A stretch of 64,000 bases of DNA from Macrotis lagotis (GCF_037893015.1 NC_133666.1:256500294-256564293), one strand, 5' to 3'; numbered from the stretch's first letter, positions 36,513 to 48,299 are shown. The notes: generated from the sequence alone by a model not told the origin. A program made the numbers and translations.

Positions 36513-36935
36513 GCACACTTTTGAAGAGGGATAGAGTGAAAGGAGAGAGAAAAAAATGTCATAAATGGTAGTGCGGAGCAATGGATGGAAGGAATTACAA
36601 TCAGCAACAGCAGTTGGAAGTAACTTCTCTGATGGACTTATGATGAAAAATACAATCCACTCCAGAGACAGAGCTAATGGTATCTGAACACAGACTGAAG
36701 AACATTCTTTTCCTCTTTCACTTTATTTCTAATGAAATTTTTTATTTTTGTTGGCGGAAGGGGGATTATGTTTACTCTTAGAACAAGACTATTTTAATAA
36801 TGTGTAAATAAATAAAAATGTAAATTGTTAAAAAAACAATAAACCATGTTTCACAATTGAATTGGAAGAAGATAGATTGAATTGCATGTGGAAAATTTCA
36901 TAAAACTCTCAAAGATAGAAGATGCTTCACAATTT

Positions 36936-37092
36936 TTTTAGGTTTTTTTTTTTTTGCAAGGCAAGTGGGGTTAATTGGCTTGCCCAAGGCCACACAGCTA
37001 GGTAATTATTAAGTGTCTGAGGCTGGATTTGAACTCAGGTATTCCTGATTCCAGGGCCAGTGCTCTATCCACTGTGCCACCTAGCTGCCCCC
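36936..37092 (-). mobile_element. tRNA-derived SINE (WSINE-like)
   Basis: Antisense copy with T-runs at the left and the head at 'gccacctagctgccccc'. Inserted between two HAL1 elements. Flanking duplication not clear. Confidence 0.9.
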
Positions 37093-38030
37093 ACACATCA
37101 ATCTTTTTAACTTTAATGTTTGCTAAGGTCATTTTCAATTGCTTATTGTTAAACAATTCAGGGTTCAGTCATTTTAATTGCACTCCATATTTTTTCTTCT
37201 TTCTTGTTTTATTTTTACTTTGGTTATTTTAAGCTCAGCTGACAAAGAAAATTCTCATAATAATAATTAGTCTCATGTACAGCGGGGCGGAGCCAAGATA
37301 GTGACAAGAAGTGATCCAGTCTTAGGCGCTCTGTGCTAAAATTTGAAACTAAGGACTCTAACTAAACTTTCGAGAGACAGAATCCACAAAGGGACCCATT
37401 GAGGCAGTTCTCCCACTCAAGGTAACCTGGAAAAGAGCAGAAAGGCTCTGCTCCCCAGGGTCGAAGGGGCAGCCCGCCAGAGGGGTGGCCCGCCAGAGAG
37501 AAAGAACTTCAGCCTCCTGGAGGCAGCCCCAGGGCACTGGGAGGCGCAGCTCACAGCAGTGGGGGAGTCTCCTGAGCTGCACCCTGGAGAGCACCAGGCA
37601 CAAAGGGGAACAGCGGGGGACCTCAGCCAGAGTGAGCATGTGGAGCCCAACCCTCAGGGCACACAGCAAGCAGCCAAGCCAGCACAGCCCAGAGCCAGAA
37701 ACAGAAACAGAAACAGGCGGAGCAGGTAAGCAGGAGCCTCCAGGGCATGAGTCCATTGAGCTGAGGGAGGGGAGTGAAGAGAGACTGCCAAGCTCTGTCC
37801 TCTGCCTCTGGAACAGGACTCTGGGGTTCTGACCACATTCAGATCCTGATAGCAGTCTAGGCTCCCCCATAGAACAGCAGCCCCCCCCCCCACCTCAGCC
37901 CTGTGGCAGAGGGAGGTGCATATGGTCATTCACAGACCAGGAGGGAGGACAGAGCCTCACACTCTGAGACCCTTGTGGGAGTGGCCTAATAGCTCAGGAA
38001 GCACCCCAAAATCAGGCCCAGGCTGGGAAA

Positions 38031-39134
38031 ATAAGCAAGCAAAGAAACAACAGGAAGACCATTGAGAAATATTTTGCAAATGAGCCCAAGAAGGATCAAA
38101 ATGCTCAGTCTGAAGATGAGGAAGCACAAGCTCCTGCATCTAAAGACTCCAGGAAAAACAGAAATTGGGCTCAGGCTATGACAGAGCTCAAAAAAGACTT
38201 TGAAAATCAAATGAGGGAGCTGGAAGAAAAACTGGGAAAAGAAAGGAGAGAGATGCAGGAAAAACATGAAAATGAAGTCAGCAGCTTAGTCAAGGAAATC
38301 CAAAAAAATGCTAAAGAAAATAGCATGTTAAAAACCAGCTTAGGTCAAATGGATAAAACAATACAAAAAGTTATTGAGGAGAAGAATGCCTTAAAAAGCA
38401 AAATTGGACAGATGGAAAAAGAGATAAGAAAACTCTCTGAGGAGAACAAATCCCTCAGACAAAGAATAGAACTCAGGGAGATTGATGAATTTATGAGAAA
38501 TCAGGACTCATTACTTCAAAACCAAAAATTAGAAGAAAATGTGAAATATCTCATTGAAAAAACAACTGATATGGAAAACAGACTTAGGAAAGATAATTTA
38601 ATAATTATTGGAATACCTGAAAGTCATGATCAGGAAAAGAGCCTTGACAACATTTTCAAAGAATTACTACAGGAAAATTGCCCTGATATTCTAGAAGCAG
38701 AGGGCAAAATAGAAATGGAGAGAATCCACTAATCCCCCCAAGAAAGAGATCCCAAAAAACCAACCCTTAGGAATATTATAGCCAAGTTCCAGAACTCCCA
38801 AGTCAAAGAGAAAATATTACAAGCAGCCAGAAGGACACAGTTCAAATATAATGGAGCTGCAGTCAGGATCACACAGGACTTAGCAGCAACTACTTTGGAA
38901 GCTTGTAGGTCCTGGAATATAATATACCAGAAGGCAAAAGAGCTTCGAATGCAGCCAAGAATGAACTACCCAGCAAGGCTGAATGTCCTCTTCCAGGGAA
39001 AAAGATGGACTTTCAATGAACCAGGGGAATTTCAAAGGTTCCTTTTGGAATGGCCAGAGCTGAACAGAAGGTTTGATCTTCAGATACAGGACTCAGGTGA
39101 AGCATGGAGATTGGAGGAGAGGGGGCAAATATGA
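38031..39134 (+). pseudogene. HAL1 ORF1, nearly open (one stop, start codon lost)
   Basis: A continuous 368-codon frame with a single internal TAA at 38730-38732. The start position reads ATA (38031-38033) where the sister copy at 53669 has ATG. The frame holds an N-terminal charged region, a heptad-rich coiled coil (S-L-G-Q-M-D-K-T-I-Q-K, then K-I-G-Q-M-E-K-E-I-R), the RRM (N-L-I-I-I-G-I-P-E-S-H-D) and the C-terminal domain (F-Q-G-K-R-W-T-F-N-E), ending with TGA at 39132-39134. The product would be an L1-ORF1-type RNA-binding protein. Without the stop it has normal ORF1 length. Confidence 0.88.
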
Positions 39135-39620
39135 GGGACTTAATGAGGATGAACTGCATGTAATTCCTGCATAGAAAAATGACACTGATAATACTCATAT
39201 GAACCTTCTCAGTTAATAGAGCAGGTAGAGGGAGCTTTTATAGTTGAAGCACAGGAGAAAGCTGAATTCAAAGATAAAATATGGTGTAAAAATGAAGTCA
39301 ATAGGAAAAAAAGGGAAATGGAATGGGAGAAAGAAAAAGGAGAGGGGGAATAGTCCAAGATATTTCACATAAGATTTTTTTTTTTATTACAATGAGCTAT
39401 TACAATGATATGGAATGGGGGAGGCAAGGGGGAACAAAGGAACCTTTGCTCTCATTAGAGATGGCTAGGAGAGGAAACAGCATATATACTCAATGGGGTA
39501 TAGACATCTGGAGTAAGAAGGAGGGGGGAGCAGGGGGAAGGGTTGTGATTTGAATAAAGGAGGAGAGGATGCACCATGGGGGGAGAGTAGCCAGATATAA
39601 CACATTTTCTTTCTTACTTC

Positions 39621-39760
39621 TTGCAAGGGGCTGGGAATGGAAGGCCTGCCCAGGACCATAGGGCCAGGTGGATTGTGGGCCTAAGGGGTGGTATGGGGGC
39701 TCAGGGCTTCTTGGCCCCAGGACCAGGGATCTGTATGCTGAGCCAGTCAATGACCCTACA
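39621..39760 (-). repeat. SINE-derived module M1
   Basis: Antisense tRNA-SINE descendant ('ttgcaaggggctgggaatggaaggcctgccc' to 'gagccagtcaatgaccc'), strongly diverged from free SINEs but in the same location as M1 of the other two HAL1 copies. Confidence 0.75.
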
Positions 39761-39975
39761 GCAGAGTCAGAGTGAAAGGAGAGAGAAAATAGGGTACATG
39801 GTAGTGGAGAAATAAGAAAGGAGGGAGTTGCAATCAGCAATGGCAATGGTGAAAAAATATGGAAGGAACTTTTGCGATGGACTTATCATAAAGAATGTGA
39901 TCAACCCATGACAGAGTTGTTGGTGTTGGAACAAAGACTGAAGCATATTTTTTACTATTATTATTTGGGGGAGGG

Positions 39976-40107
39976 TGCAGGGCAAATGGGGCTGGGTGGC
40001 CTGCCTGGGGCCACATAGCAGGGTGATCTTTGGGTGTCTGAGGCCGGATTTGGACCCAGGTGCTCCTGGCTCAGGGGCCAATGCTCTGTCTGCCACCCAG
40101 TCACCCT
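39976..40107 (-). repeat. SINE-derived module M2
   Basis: Antisense tRNA-SINE descendant with clear core 'gtgtctgaggccggatttggacccaggtgctcc'. Present also at 51599-51730, absent from the copy at 34177-36837. Confidence 0.85.
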
Positions 40108-40160
40108 TACTATGATTACTATTTTATTTTATTTTGGGTCTTTTTTCCCTTCTTTTTCAT

Positions 40161-40297
40161 TTTTGCAGGGCAGTGGTGATCAGATGGCTTGCATATCACA
40201 CGGCTGGTTGATTGTTGGGTCTATGGGGCTGGATGTGGGCTCAGGTGCTCATGGCTCCAGGGCTGGTGCTTCATCCATTGAGCCACCTGGCCATACC
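40161..40297 (-). repeat. SINE-derived module M3
   Basis: Antisense tRNA-SINE descendant from 'ttttgcagggcagtggtgatc' to 'gagccacctggccatacc', separated from M2 by a TTATTTTATTTT-type spacer. Present also at 51401-51537, absent from the copy at 34177-36837. Confidence 0.8.
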
Positions 40298-40546
40298 TAC
40301 AATTATTACTATTGTTTTTAATTTTAATTTTTTTCTCTCCCCTTTATTTTATCCTCCAAGCAAGTCTATATTCATGGGGGAGGAGTATTTTGTTTACTCT
40401 TAAACAAGAATATTTTATTAATGTAAAAAACATTTGTACAAAATGAGAATTAAAGAAATAAAATATATAAAAAAAGAAATATGCATGTACAAATGGATGA
40501 AAATATAAAATGGAGAAAAAAACTAAAAAAAAATAATAATTAGTCT

Positions 40547-40984
40547 TTAGTGGACAACAGAAATGACATCAACCCAACTATAATGATTTTATTTAGATGG
40601 TTAAACAATATGTATATAACCTGTGGCTCAAAAACAATTTGTATAAGATTCTTCTCATTGGTGGACATCCAGACTCAGTGCTTTGTACTTGCCTGAAGAG
40701 CAGAGTTTGTGAAAGCATAGTACAAATTCTATTGTTCTGACTTCCAACTTTGAGAGAAAAAACATTCATACTCTCTTCATAATTATTTGCCACAAAAATG
40801 AATTCAAAATCCAAAAAAAAAAATCTCATACAGAAACATCTGACTTAATTTCCAGTGGAGAAAGACCAGTGTCAAAGACAGTACCAGATTTTGCCATAAA
40901 TACATCTGTAAAATTTTATAAAAAGGGAAGTAGATAAAGTAGAACAAGTGGAAGGTAACTATTTCAAAGAAAAGTGTGAATGAA
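40547..40984. other. Unassigned intronic sequence
   Basis: A/T-rich, no exon or named repeat recognised. The segment 40655-40760 has more balanced composition and might be an old SINE-like remnant. Confidence 0.35.
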
Positions 40985-42430
40985 CAAAAGGCAAAGTCAA
41001 GATAACAGAATAGAAAAATAGTCAAGCTCTCAAATTCCCATCCAAACAATCCTAAAATTATTCAAATTCTGTAGTGACAGAGCCAGCAAAAGTTTGAAAG
41101 AAGCAATTTTTCCAGTCCAAGACAACTTAGGAAGTTAGCAGGAACAGTGCAGACAGTAAAGGTCTCACCTTAGGGATAAGCTTCATTGATGGTAGCAGCA
41201 GCATTCAAAGCTCACAACCCACAGATGATAGTGGGAGAATAGAAGTAAATCAGATAAGTGATCTGAAAAAAAGATTGCAGTGGAACCATTGCTGGTTTCC
41301 TGCTGCATTGACCACACACAGTTCAGGATTGCATTCCCAGAGCCAAGAGGAGCAATAGCATTTATAGGGCAGAGGAGCTGGGGTCCAGGTCAGTTATAGA
41401 GATAAGAGTGCTTGTAGGCACTCACAGAGCAGTAGGAAACAAAGTGGTCTGAGTCCCAGGACTAGTAGTACAGCTAGTATTGGTGGCCAAGGAAATAAGG
41501 TCCCTTCCTGGGTAAAGACCTAATAGGAGAGCAATAACCACAACTCTCTTTAGATCATGCCTCCTTGAAGACACCAAAAACCTACAGAGCAAACCCAGGA
41601 AAACAATCCTAGAATTTGAAACAATGACTCCACCTCTGAAGCAGAACCTAACTTTAACTTAAAGTTCAAAATCAAAGGATAAGCTTGAAAAATGAGCAGA
41701 CAACAAAAGAGAAGTTGATCATAGCAAGTTACTTTAGTGATAGAGAAGATTAAAATACAAACTTAAAAAAGATATCAGAATAGCTACAAGCAAATCCTCA
41801 AAAAAAATATACAAAACTGATAAGAATTCCTGAACCAGCTCAAAAATGATTCTAAAAGAGACAGAAAAAGAAATTGATAAAAAAAAAAAAGCAACCAAGA
41901 TTAGAAGGGAAGTAGATAAGTGAAAAAAAGATTTACAACATTTCTGACAAAAGGCCTCATTTCTCAAATATATAGAGTCATTCTCCACTTGATAAATGGT
42001 CAAAGGATATGAACCAAGTAATAAAAGAAAATTGTGGGAAAAGAACTAACAGCCTGTTAGAGGCACAAAAATCCACCTTAAAAAAGCAGTATTGGCCAAA
42101 TAGACACAAAAGTTTACTGGAGAAAATGACACAAAAACTCTTTTGTTATGGTAACATGCTGAAAAAAATACATGCTTTCTGCAAGTTTTGTTATTTAATT
42201 GTTTTAGGTTCATTTTTAGGGTAGTTAGGAAGAAACTAATGTAAACTATACTTATTGATCCCTTGTGAAATTCATATTTTGACCCAAATTTGACACAAAA
42301 TAGTCAGCACTGGGACAAAAGGGGAAAAAAGTTTTCATCATAGAGTTAAGCAAGTGGAAGTTAATGAATCTATGAGATACCAAGAAGCAATAAAACAAAA
42401 AGAATGGGAAAATAGAAAAAAATAGGAAAT
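40985..42430 (+). mobile_element. Rearranged L1-type fragment (5' leader + ORF1 start joined to ORF2-end text)
   Basis: 'gtcaagataacagaatag' at about 40997 looks like an L1 5' start, followed by a leader of ~680 bp and an ORF1-like start (M-S-R-Q-Q-K-R-S at about 41694), then A-rich coiled-coil text to about 41915. At about 41930 it switches to ORF2 C-terminal text ('acatttctgacaaaaggcctcatttctcaaatat'). Most of ORF1 and ORF2 is missing. Confidence 0.55.
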
Positions 42431-42439
42431 ATCTCATTA

Positions 42440-42628
42440 GAAAATATTATTATAATATTATTATAATTATATTAGAATTATTATATATTATTATATTATA
42501 TTAATATTATATCATATATTATATTTAATATATAATTATATTGATTATAATATAATTAATTATATTGATTATATTAATTATATTGATATTATATAATATT
42601 ATATATTATTATAATAATATTAGAAAAT
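42440..42628. repeat. A/T-only, highly self-complementary tract
   Basis: About 190 bp composed almost only of A and T with recurring TTATAT, ATTATA and AATTATATTGATTA steps. Many short inverted repeats. It separates two L1 fragments. Confidence 0.9.
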
Positions 42629-43930
42629 TAGTGTTTGACAAACCTGAAGATGAAAGGTTTTGGAAAAAGAAATCACTATTTGACAGAAATTTCTGGGAAA
42701 ACCAGAAAGCAATTTGGCTGCCACTGAGCATAGACCAACATCTCACACTGTATACCAAGATAACATCAAAATGGGTGCATAATTCAGACATAGGTGAAAT
42801 AAGCAAATTAAAGGATCATTTTATAAAGAGAAGAATTTATGACCAAACAGTGTAATTTAAAAGTATCTACCCAAACAAAACCAATGTAACCGAGATTAGA
42901 AGGGAATCAGAAAAAAAATTTACAGCATTCCTGACAAAGGCCTCATTTCTCAAATATATGGAGTCCTCCAATTGATAAATGCTCAAAGGATAGGAATAGA
43001 CAGTTTGAAGAAGAACAATTAAAGCTACTTATAGTCTTATAAAATGTTCTAAATTACTATTGATTAAAGAAATGTAAATTACAACAGCTCTCATGTGCCA
43101 CCTCACATCTATCAGATTGACTATTATAGGAAAGAAAAATGACAAATGTTGGAGGGGATGTGAAGAAATTTGGACACATACTTGGTGGAGTTGTAAACTG
43201 ATACAACAATTTTGAAGAGCAATTGGGAAATGTGTTCAAGAGCTATAAAATTGTACATACACTTCAACCTAGTACAGATCCACTTGAAGGTCTATATCCT
43301 AAAGAGATTTTTTTAAAAGGTAAAAGGATCTATAAGAACAAACATATTGATGGCAGCTCTTTTGTGGTAACAAAGAAGTGGAAATTGAGGGGATATCCTT
43401 TGATTGGGGAATGACTGAACAAGTTGTGGTAAATGGTTGTATGGAATTCTCTTGTCCTATAATCAATAACAACAGGATATTTTCAGAAAACCTGGAAAGA
43501 CTACGTGAACTAATGCAAAGTGGACTGAGAAGAACCAGGAGAACATTGCACACTGTAAGAACATTATCAAACAATGATCAACTATGAATAACGTAGCTAT
43601 TTTCAGTATTATAGTAATCCAACATTTCTGAAGGAATTATGATTTAATATAATGCTATTCCAGCTCCATAGAAAGAACTGGTGATGCATGAATGCAATTT
43701 GAAACATACTTTTAAAAAACTTTATTCTTGTTTTTAGGTTCTTCATTTTCTTTTATAAGGTGACTAATATGCAAATATTTTGCGTGACTACACTTGTAGG
43801 ATCCTTGTCAAATTGCATGCCTTCACAAGAATGAGGGAGGAAGAATAGAATTTGAAACTCAAAAAATGTTAAACATTTTATTTATATGTAATTGAGAAAA
43901 ATTAAAAATTAAATTAGAGATAAAAAGAAA
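42629..43930 (+). mobile_element. L1 3' part (ORF2 C-terminus and 3' UTR)
   Basis: Begins with L-V-F-D-K-P-E-D and F-D-R-N-F-W-E-N, homologous to L-L-F-D-K-P-K-E and F-D-K-N-C-W-E-N in the L1 at 1519-1719. It continues through 'ggcctcatttctcaaatat', the T-W-W-type C-terminal region near 43180 and a 3' UTR ending in A-rich sequence near 43930. Frame broken in many places. Confidence 0.85.
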
Positions 43931-44864
43931 GTGGCAAAATATGTAGCCTAGCAAAACCATCTCAAAAGCATTCAATGAGAAATATAGAAGGACTACAAAT
44001 AGAAGAAAAGTAGAGGATTTTTAAAAGCCACTTTAATAAACCTTTTTCTATCAAGGAGAGTAGAACCACCATACCTGAACCCTGACATTGCAGTAGTTAG
44101 AAAGATAAAAATGGCACAAAAGAGAATACAAGCAGGAAAAACAGCTAGAAGCGATCCATGCTGGAAATGATAAACAACTGGTTGGTCTTTGAGGACAAGG
44201 AAGGACAAAGCCAAGGAGGTAAAGATACCAAAAAAGGGTAGAAGCTAAAAGGAGACCAAAACAGTTAACAGCATATGGTCAAGTTTATTATTTTTACCAT
44301 GGTCTCAGTTTGTTCTCCAATCCTATAAACTGATGCTTAACATGGAGTTTTTCCCTCTATTTTGAGAAAGAGGGGAAATTGAGAAGAGTTAGTTACACTA
44401 ACCCACAGGCAGGGTGATTATACCACCTCTTGAGATTCCCTCCAAACTCTGGATCCTTGGTGCAGTGCATTTTTTATTCTAGATGTCTTGGGCATGATGC
44501 TTTATTGCTGTAATTCCCCACCTATCTTCAATGTAAGTGAATACTATTTGTTATTACTAAAGTGGCCAGTAGACTAAAATCCACAGTGTCTCACTACTAC
44601 TCGGTAGTTATGTCTTCTTTTTTACATCTAGAACAAAGCATTCTCTCTTTTAGCAGTCTCTTTCACACATAGAGATTTAACTACAATCCCTATATAAATG
44701 ACTCCTCAGTCTTAAACTCCAGCTTTTATCTCTCTTTGAAGCTCCAAACCTGCATCTCTAGCTCCTTTAGGACATCTTTCCCACAATGTCCCAGCTGCAT
44801 CTTAGGAATAAAGTATACCAAATAAAAGTTCTTCTATAAAAATGTATCTCCTTTTCACTACTTT
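43931..44864. other. Unassigned intronic sequence
   Basis: No exon or confident repeat recognised in this ~930-bp stretch. Confidence 0.35.
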
Positions 44865-45465
44865 TTCAGTGGCACCATCATTCACTTTATCTTTTAAGTT
44901 TGTGACCTTGAAGTTGTCTTATTTCTTCCCTCTCCTTTACCTCAGTTTCATATTTTGTTCATTCTATTCCCAGAAAAACTTCTTGAACCTGCTCCCCTCC
45001 TACTGATATTGCTACCACCCTCACACAAATTTCCATTATCAGCCACTTGGACTATATTACATTCATTTCCTAACAGATCTTCTCAACTCTATATTTTCTT
45101 TCTCTAATCCAACCTTTATATCACCAGCAGAGATTTTCCATTATGCCTCAATCTTGTCACATCATGTTGCTTTGAAAATCTTTAGTAGATCCCCTTTGCC
45201 TAGGAGGTAAAGTTTCTATGCTTGAAATTCAAAGCTCTAACAACTTATTTTTTTTGTCATTGTGTCAAATTACTGCTCTTTAGATAGGACTTTACTTGCT
45301 CTTTTCTGTTGCAGTTATGGGATTAAAGGTAACTATGTATGCATCTCTTCCACCCAGGCAGAAATGTAGCAGTAAGAACAAAGAATTTTCTTTAAATTCT
45401 TTCTCTCAGTGCCTTTCATAGTGCCAGGTTAGTAGCAGGCACTTTATGAATGTTCATTGGATTTA
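44865..45465 (+). repeat. L2 LINE fragment with 3' end
   Basis: L2 text such as 'tgaccttgaagttgtcttatttcttccctctcc', 'catcatgttgctttgaaaatctttagtagatcccc', and the tail 'agtgccaggttagtagcaggcac' to 'gttcattggattt'. Confidence 0.65.
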
Positions 45466-45734
45466 AATATGAATTTGAAAGCCTCTCTACTACACCCAGC
45501 AATTTTACACCAAGTTGATTTTAGTAAGATCTAGGTTCCTTTATCAACTTTTTTTTCCTTCTACATACTATGACATTAAAATTCAGTATTTATTAAAAGT
45601 TCAGTAGAACAATGAAGAGATTCTTAGGAAGATGATTGTGTTCTTACATCCTCTTTTTGGATATATTCACTTGTGAAATTAATAATTTAACAAACAATTA
45701 TTGGGTATCTAATAAGGAACTGTAAATCTTTATA

Positions 45735-45920
45735 TAATTTATAAGATTATAGGATGTTAGGTCTTAAAAGGGCCTTGGGGGCCAGCTAGCCCAAGCTTAC
45801 ATTTAACAAATGAATTAAATGAAGTTAACAGGTCATGCAGGTAGAAAATAAGAGATCTGGGATTTCAACCTAGACCCTCTGACTTCAAATCCAGTGCTCT
45901 TTCTTCACGGAGTGCTAACC
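45735..45920 (-). repeat. MIR-type ancient SINE
   Basis: Antisense MIR-family text: 'cctagaccctctgacttcaaatccagtgctctttc' plus 'aggtcttaaaagggccttgggggcc'. Confidence 0.65.
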
Positions 45921-46199
45921 ACCTTGCTCACTTTTAACAAACTATGGAATTTTTACAGTGAAAGTTTTTAGACACAATGATTTACAATTATTATAGCATG
46001 TTCCTTTCTAACAAAAGTTAAAATGGAAGAAAATTACTAGAGACAAGACTGAAAGATCAATCAATTGCTCAGCAATAGCTCTTTAGGTATGGAGAAAGAA
46101 AAACTTCCCAAGAGGCAGCTCTAAATCCTAGGATCATATAAAAGGCCCATTCTTTCAAAGCCATTGTTAGAAGACTTAAATTATATGCTACAAGAAGAA

Positions 46200-46203
<4 letters not shown>

Positions 46204-46234
<31 letters not shown>
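46204..46234. repeat. (AT)n microsatellite
   Basis: About 15 AT units. Confidence 0.95.
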
Positions 46235-46238
<4 letters not shown>

Positions 46239-46799
46239 AATGAACTGAAGAAAAATCATTGTCAAAAAGATCCTTAATAGACTTAATAGTTCCAGGAAAA
46301 TTTTGCCACCAAAGATCATAGAGGAAGGAAATGTCCAAGGTCCTGAAATTCATTCCTATCTCTAAATAAATATTAGTTTCCCTAAAGTTCTTTAAAATTT
46401 TTATAATGAATTAGAATTTCAAAATTAGCAATCCTAAGTATGGTAAATTACCTTTCTTTTAAGAAGAGATTATGGGGGTGATATCAGTTGCTAAAACTTG
46501 TTTTATTTGTTTTTTGGAGTGATTGAAGTATTAATTTATATGTTTTTACTATGATTTTGATTCTGAACTGGAAATCATGCTTTTCGCCTTGTGCTCTCAA
46601 AAGACACAACTTCATGTTTCTATTTCTTGATAAACATATTAGACACATTTTGAATATGTATCTGACATATATTAAATGTTTAATAAATGCTCATTGCTTG
46701 ATATTTGGCTACTGGCATATCAGCCTCCAGTTACTGATTCAACTGAAACTTCTCAAGGAAAACAAATTATATCTTAATAATGAGGATTTATTCCAATGA
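46235..46799. other. Unassigned intronic sequence with a possible L2 tail
   Basis: Mostly unassigned. 46640-46700 ('acattttgaatatg... aatgtttaataaatgctcattgc') resembles an L2 3' end. Confidence 0.4.
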
Positions 46800-46960
46800 T
46801 GTTGTTTAGCAAAAAAAAGAATATTAAGCATTTACTATATGTCATTCACTTTGTTAAGTGCTAGGGATACAAAGTAAAAAGAAAAAATAGTTCCTTCCCT
46901 CAGGCAACTTATATTTTAATGGGGAATACTACACATACATAAATACTGTATGTCACTCTT
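46800..46960 (+). repeat. Ancient CR1/L3-like LINE 3' region
   Basis: 'attaagcatttactatatg', 'ttaagtgctagggatacaaagt' and 'ccctcaggcaacttatattttaatggg' are the classic text of this family. Confidence 0.6.
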
Positions 46961-47114
46961 TCATTTGTTAATATCAACAATAGAGTCAAAATTCAGTTGA
47001 TATTTGGCTCTTTGAAAGCAGAGACTTTGTATCATACATAGTTTCTAGAAGAATAGAATATAATATATATTAAAAATATTTGCTTAATTAATAAATTTTT
47101 CAAATGGGAAGGTT

Positions 47115-47252
47115 GGAGCAGCTAGATAGCACAGTGGATGGAATACTGACCCTTGAGTCAGGAGAACCTGAGTTCAAATGTGACCTCAGACACATTATTA
47201 CTGGCTGTGTAACCCTGAGTTAACTTAACCCTGATTGCCTCAAAAAAAAAAG
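47115..47252 (+). mobile_element. tRNA-derived SINE, older subfamily
   Basis: Head GGAGCAGCTAGATAGCACAG, body with 'cctcagacacattattactggctgtgtaaccctgag' instead of the younger AATAATTACCTAG type, and an A-rich tail. Confidence 0.85.
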
Positions 47253-47655
47253 GTGGAAGGTGTTAGTTATCTAGATAAGCACTATGTGCCTAGTAGTATA
47301 AGTAATAATATGGTAGCAAAGTCACAAACAATGAATCACCAAGTCATACAAGTCTGTTGTTAGGTCTTCAGAGCAAAAATGAAGTAGAACTTTGGGACAA
47401 TTACTTATACAGTTAATTGAATTGCACATAATGACATGAGGAAACAAATTACAAGTCTGGCATGGAATTATCAAGTTGGAAAAGAGTATTTCAACTATCT
47501 AAACATCTGCTCTAGATCTTTCTCTGCCAAAAGTAAAACTAACAGTCTTTTCTTACTGATAACTTCACTCTCCAAAAGGTGGAGGAAGTGATAAATGAAC
47601 TGTTACTCTGAACTCTATTTCTGAAGTAAAAATGAGAATATTAATGACCTCTCAT

Positions 47656-47763
47656 CTTAGAGAAGGGACATAGTCTGATGCATGCCCTAAACTTAGAGAA
47701 GGGACATAGTCTGATGCATGCCCTGAGTTTAGAGAAGGGACATAGTCTGATGCATTCCCTAGG
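47656..47763. repeat. 36-bp minisatellite, three units
   Basis: Three adjacent 36-bp units (47656-47691, 47692-47727, 47728-47763), nearly identical in their first 29 bases (CTTAGAGAAGGGACATAGTC...). No spacers between units. Confidence 0.95.
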
Positions 47764-48141
47764 CTTAAGAAAACTAGATTTAAAAGAACTCACAGAAAGG
47801 GCATTTCTGCATGGTATAATTTTTTTAATAGATAGCTCAAAAATATAGCTCTTAATAAGGAAACTCTAATGGCAAACATTAAAGATTCAGATGAAGATGA
47901 ATACAACAAGATTAAAGTATTTGAGAATTAGATGATGCTGTAGATATTATCTAACCTTCTCATTTTATGGATGAGGAAACTTAAGTACCCAGAGAATCAA
48001 GTGATCTACCTTGTGTCAGACATATAATAAGTAATAAAGACAGAAATATAATATTTGGATTTGACTCATACATTCAGGAATATACTGGTAAATATTTAAC
48101 AACTAGTTCTCCAAAAATAAAAAAGTACACAAGACACATTT

Positions 48142-48299
48142 TTATTTATTTATTTTTTAGGTTTTTGCAAGGCAAATGGGGTTAAGTGGCTTGCCCAAGG
48201 CCACACAGCTAGGTAATTATTAAGTGTCTGAAGCCAGATTTGAACCCAGGTATTACTCCAGGGCCAGTGCTCTATCCACTGCACCACCTAGCCACCCCC
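48142..48299 (-). mobile_element. tRNA-derived SINE (WSINE-like)
   Basis: Antisense: T-rich left end, 'ggcttgcccaaggccacacagctaggtaattatt', head ending 'gcaccacctagccacccccc'. A short deletion removes the 'cctgactcc' part. Confidence 0.92.

Larger units (their letters stand above)
34177..36837 (+). mobile_element. HAL1 (half-L1, ORF1-only) element, older copy
   Basis: Starts with 'ggtcggagcagagccaagaaggc', a diverged form of the GGCGGAGCCAAGATGGCGAC start of the copy at 51203-54426. It runs through a GC-rich leader, ORF1 remains (35180-35835), a 3' region with one antisense SINE module (36381-36512) and an A-rich tail. There is no ORF2 homology anywhere. Compared with its relatives it lacks about 200 bp of the ORF1 RRM and the second and third SINE modules. 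The HAL1 name follows the known class of mammalian L1 derivatives that keep only ORF1. Confidence 0.8.
37274..40531 (+). mobile_element. HAL1 (half-L1) element, near full length
   Basis: Bounded by a perfect 15-bp target-site duplication AATAATAATTAGTCT (37259-37273 and 40532-40546). Order: 8 extra bases, the GGCGGAGCCAAGAT start, a ~750-bp GC-rich leader, ORF1 at 38031-39134, then a 1.3-kb 3' region with a purine-rich tract and three antisense SINE modules, an A-rich end near 40477 and about 50 bp of extra sequence with a second A-run. No ORF2. It would have depended on L1 ORF2 protein supplied in trans. Confidence 0.9.

Noticed and set aside
37358..37870. 170-codon open frame on the - strand (similar frame on + at 53770-54348)
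   Set aside because: Both lie antisense in the GC-rich 5' leaders of the two HAL1 copies. High GC gives long chance frames; shared sequence reflects repeat homology, not a gene.
47656..47763. CRISPR-like regular repeat
   Set aside because: Units are directly adjacent with no spacers, and the DNA is mammalian. It is a minisatellite.
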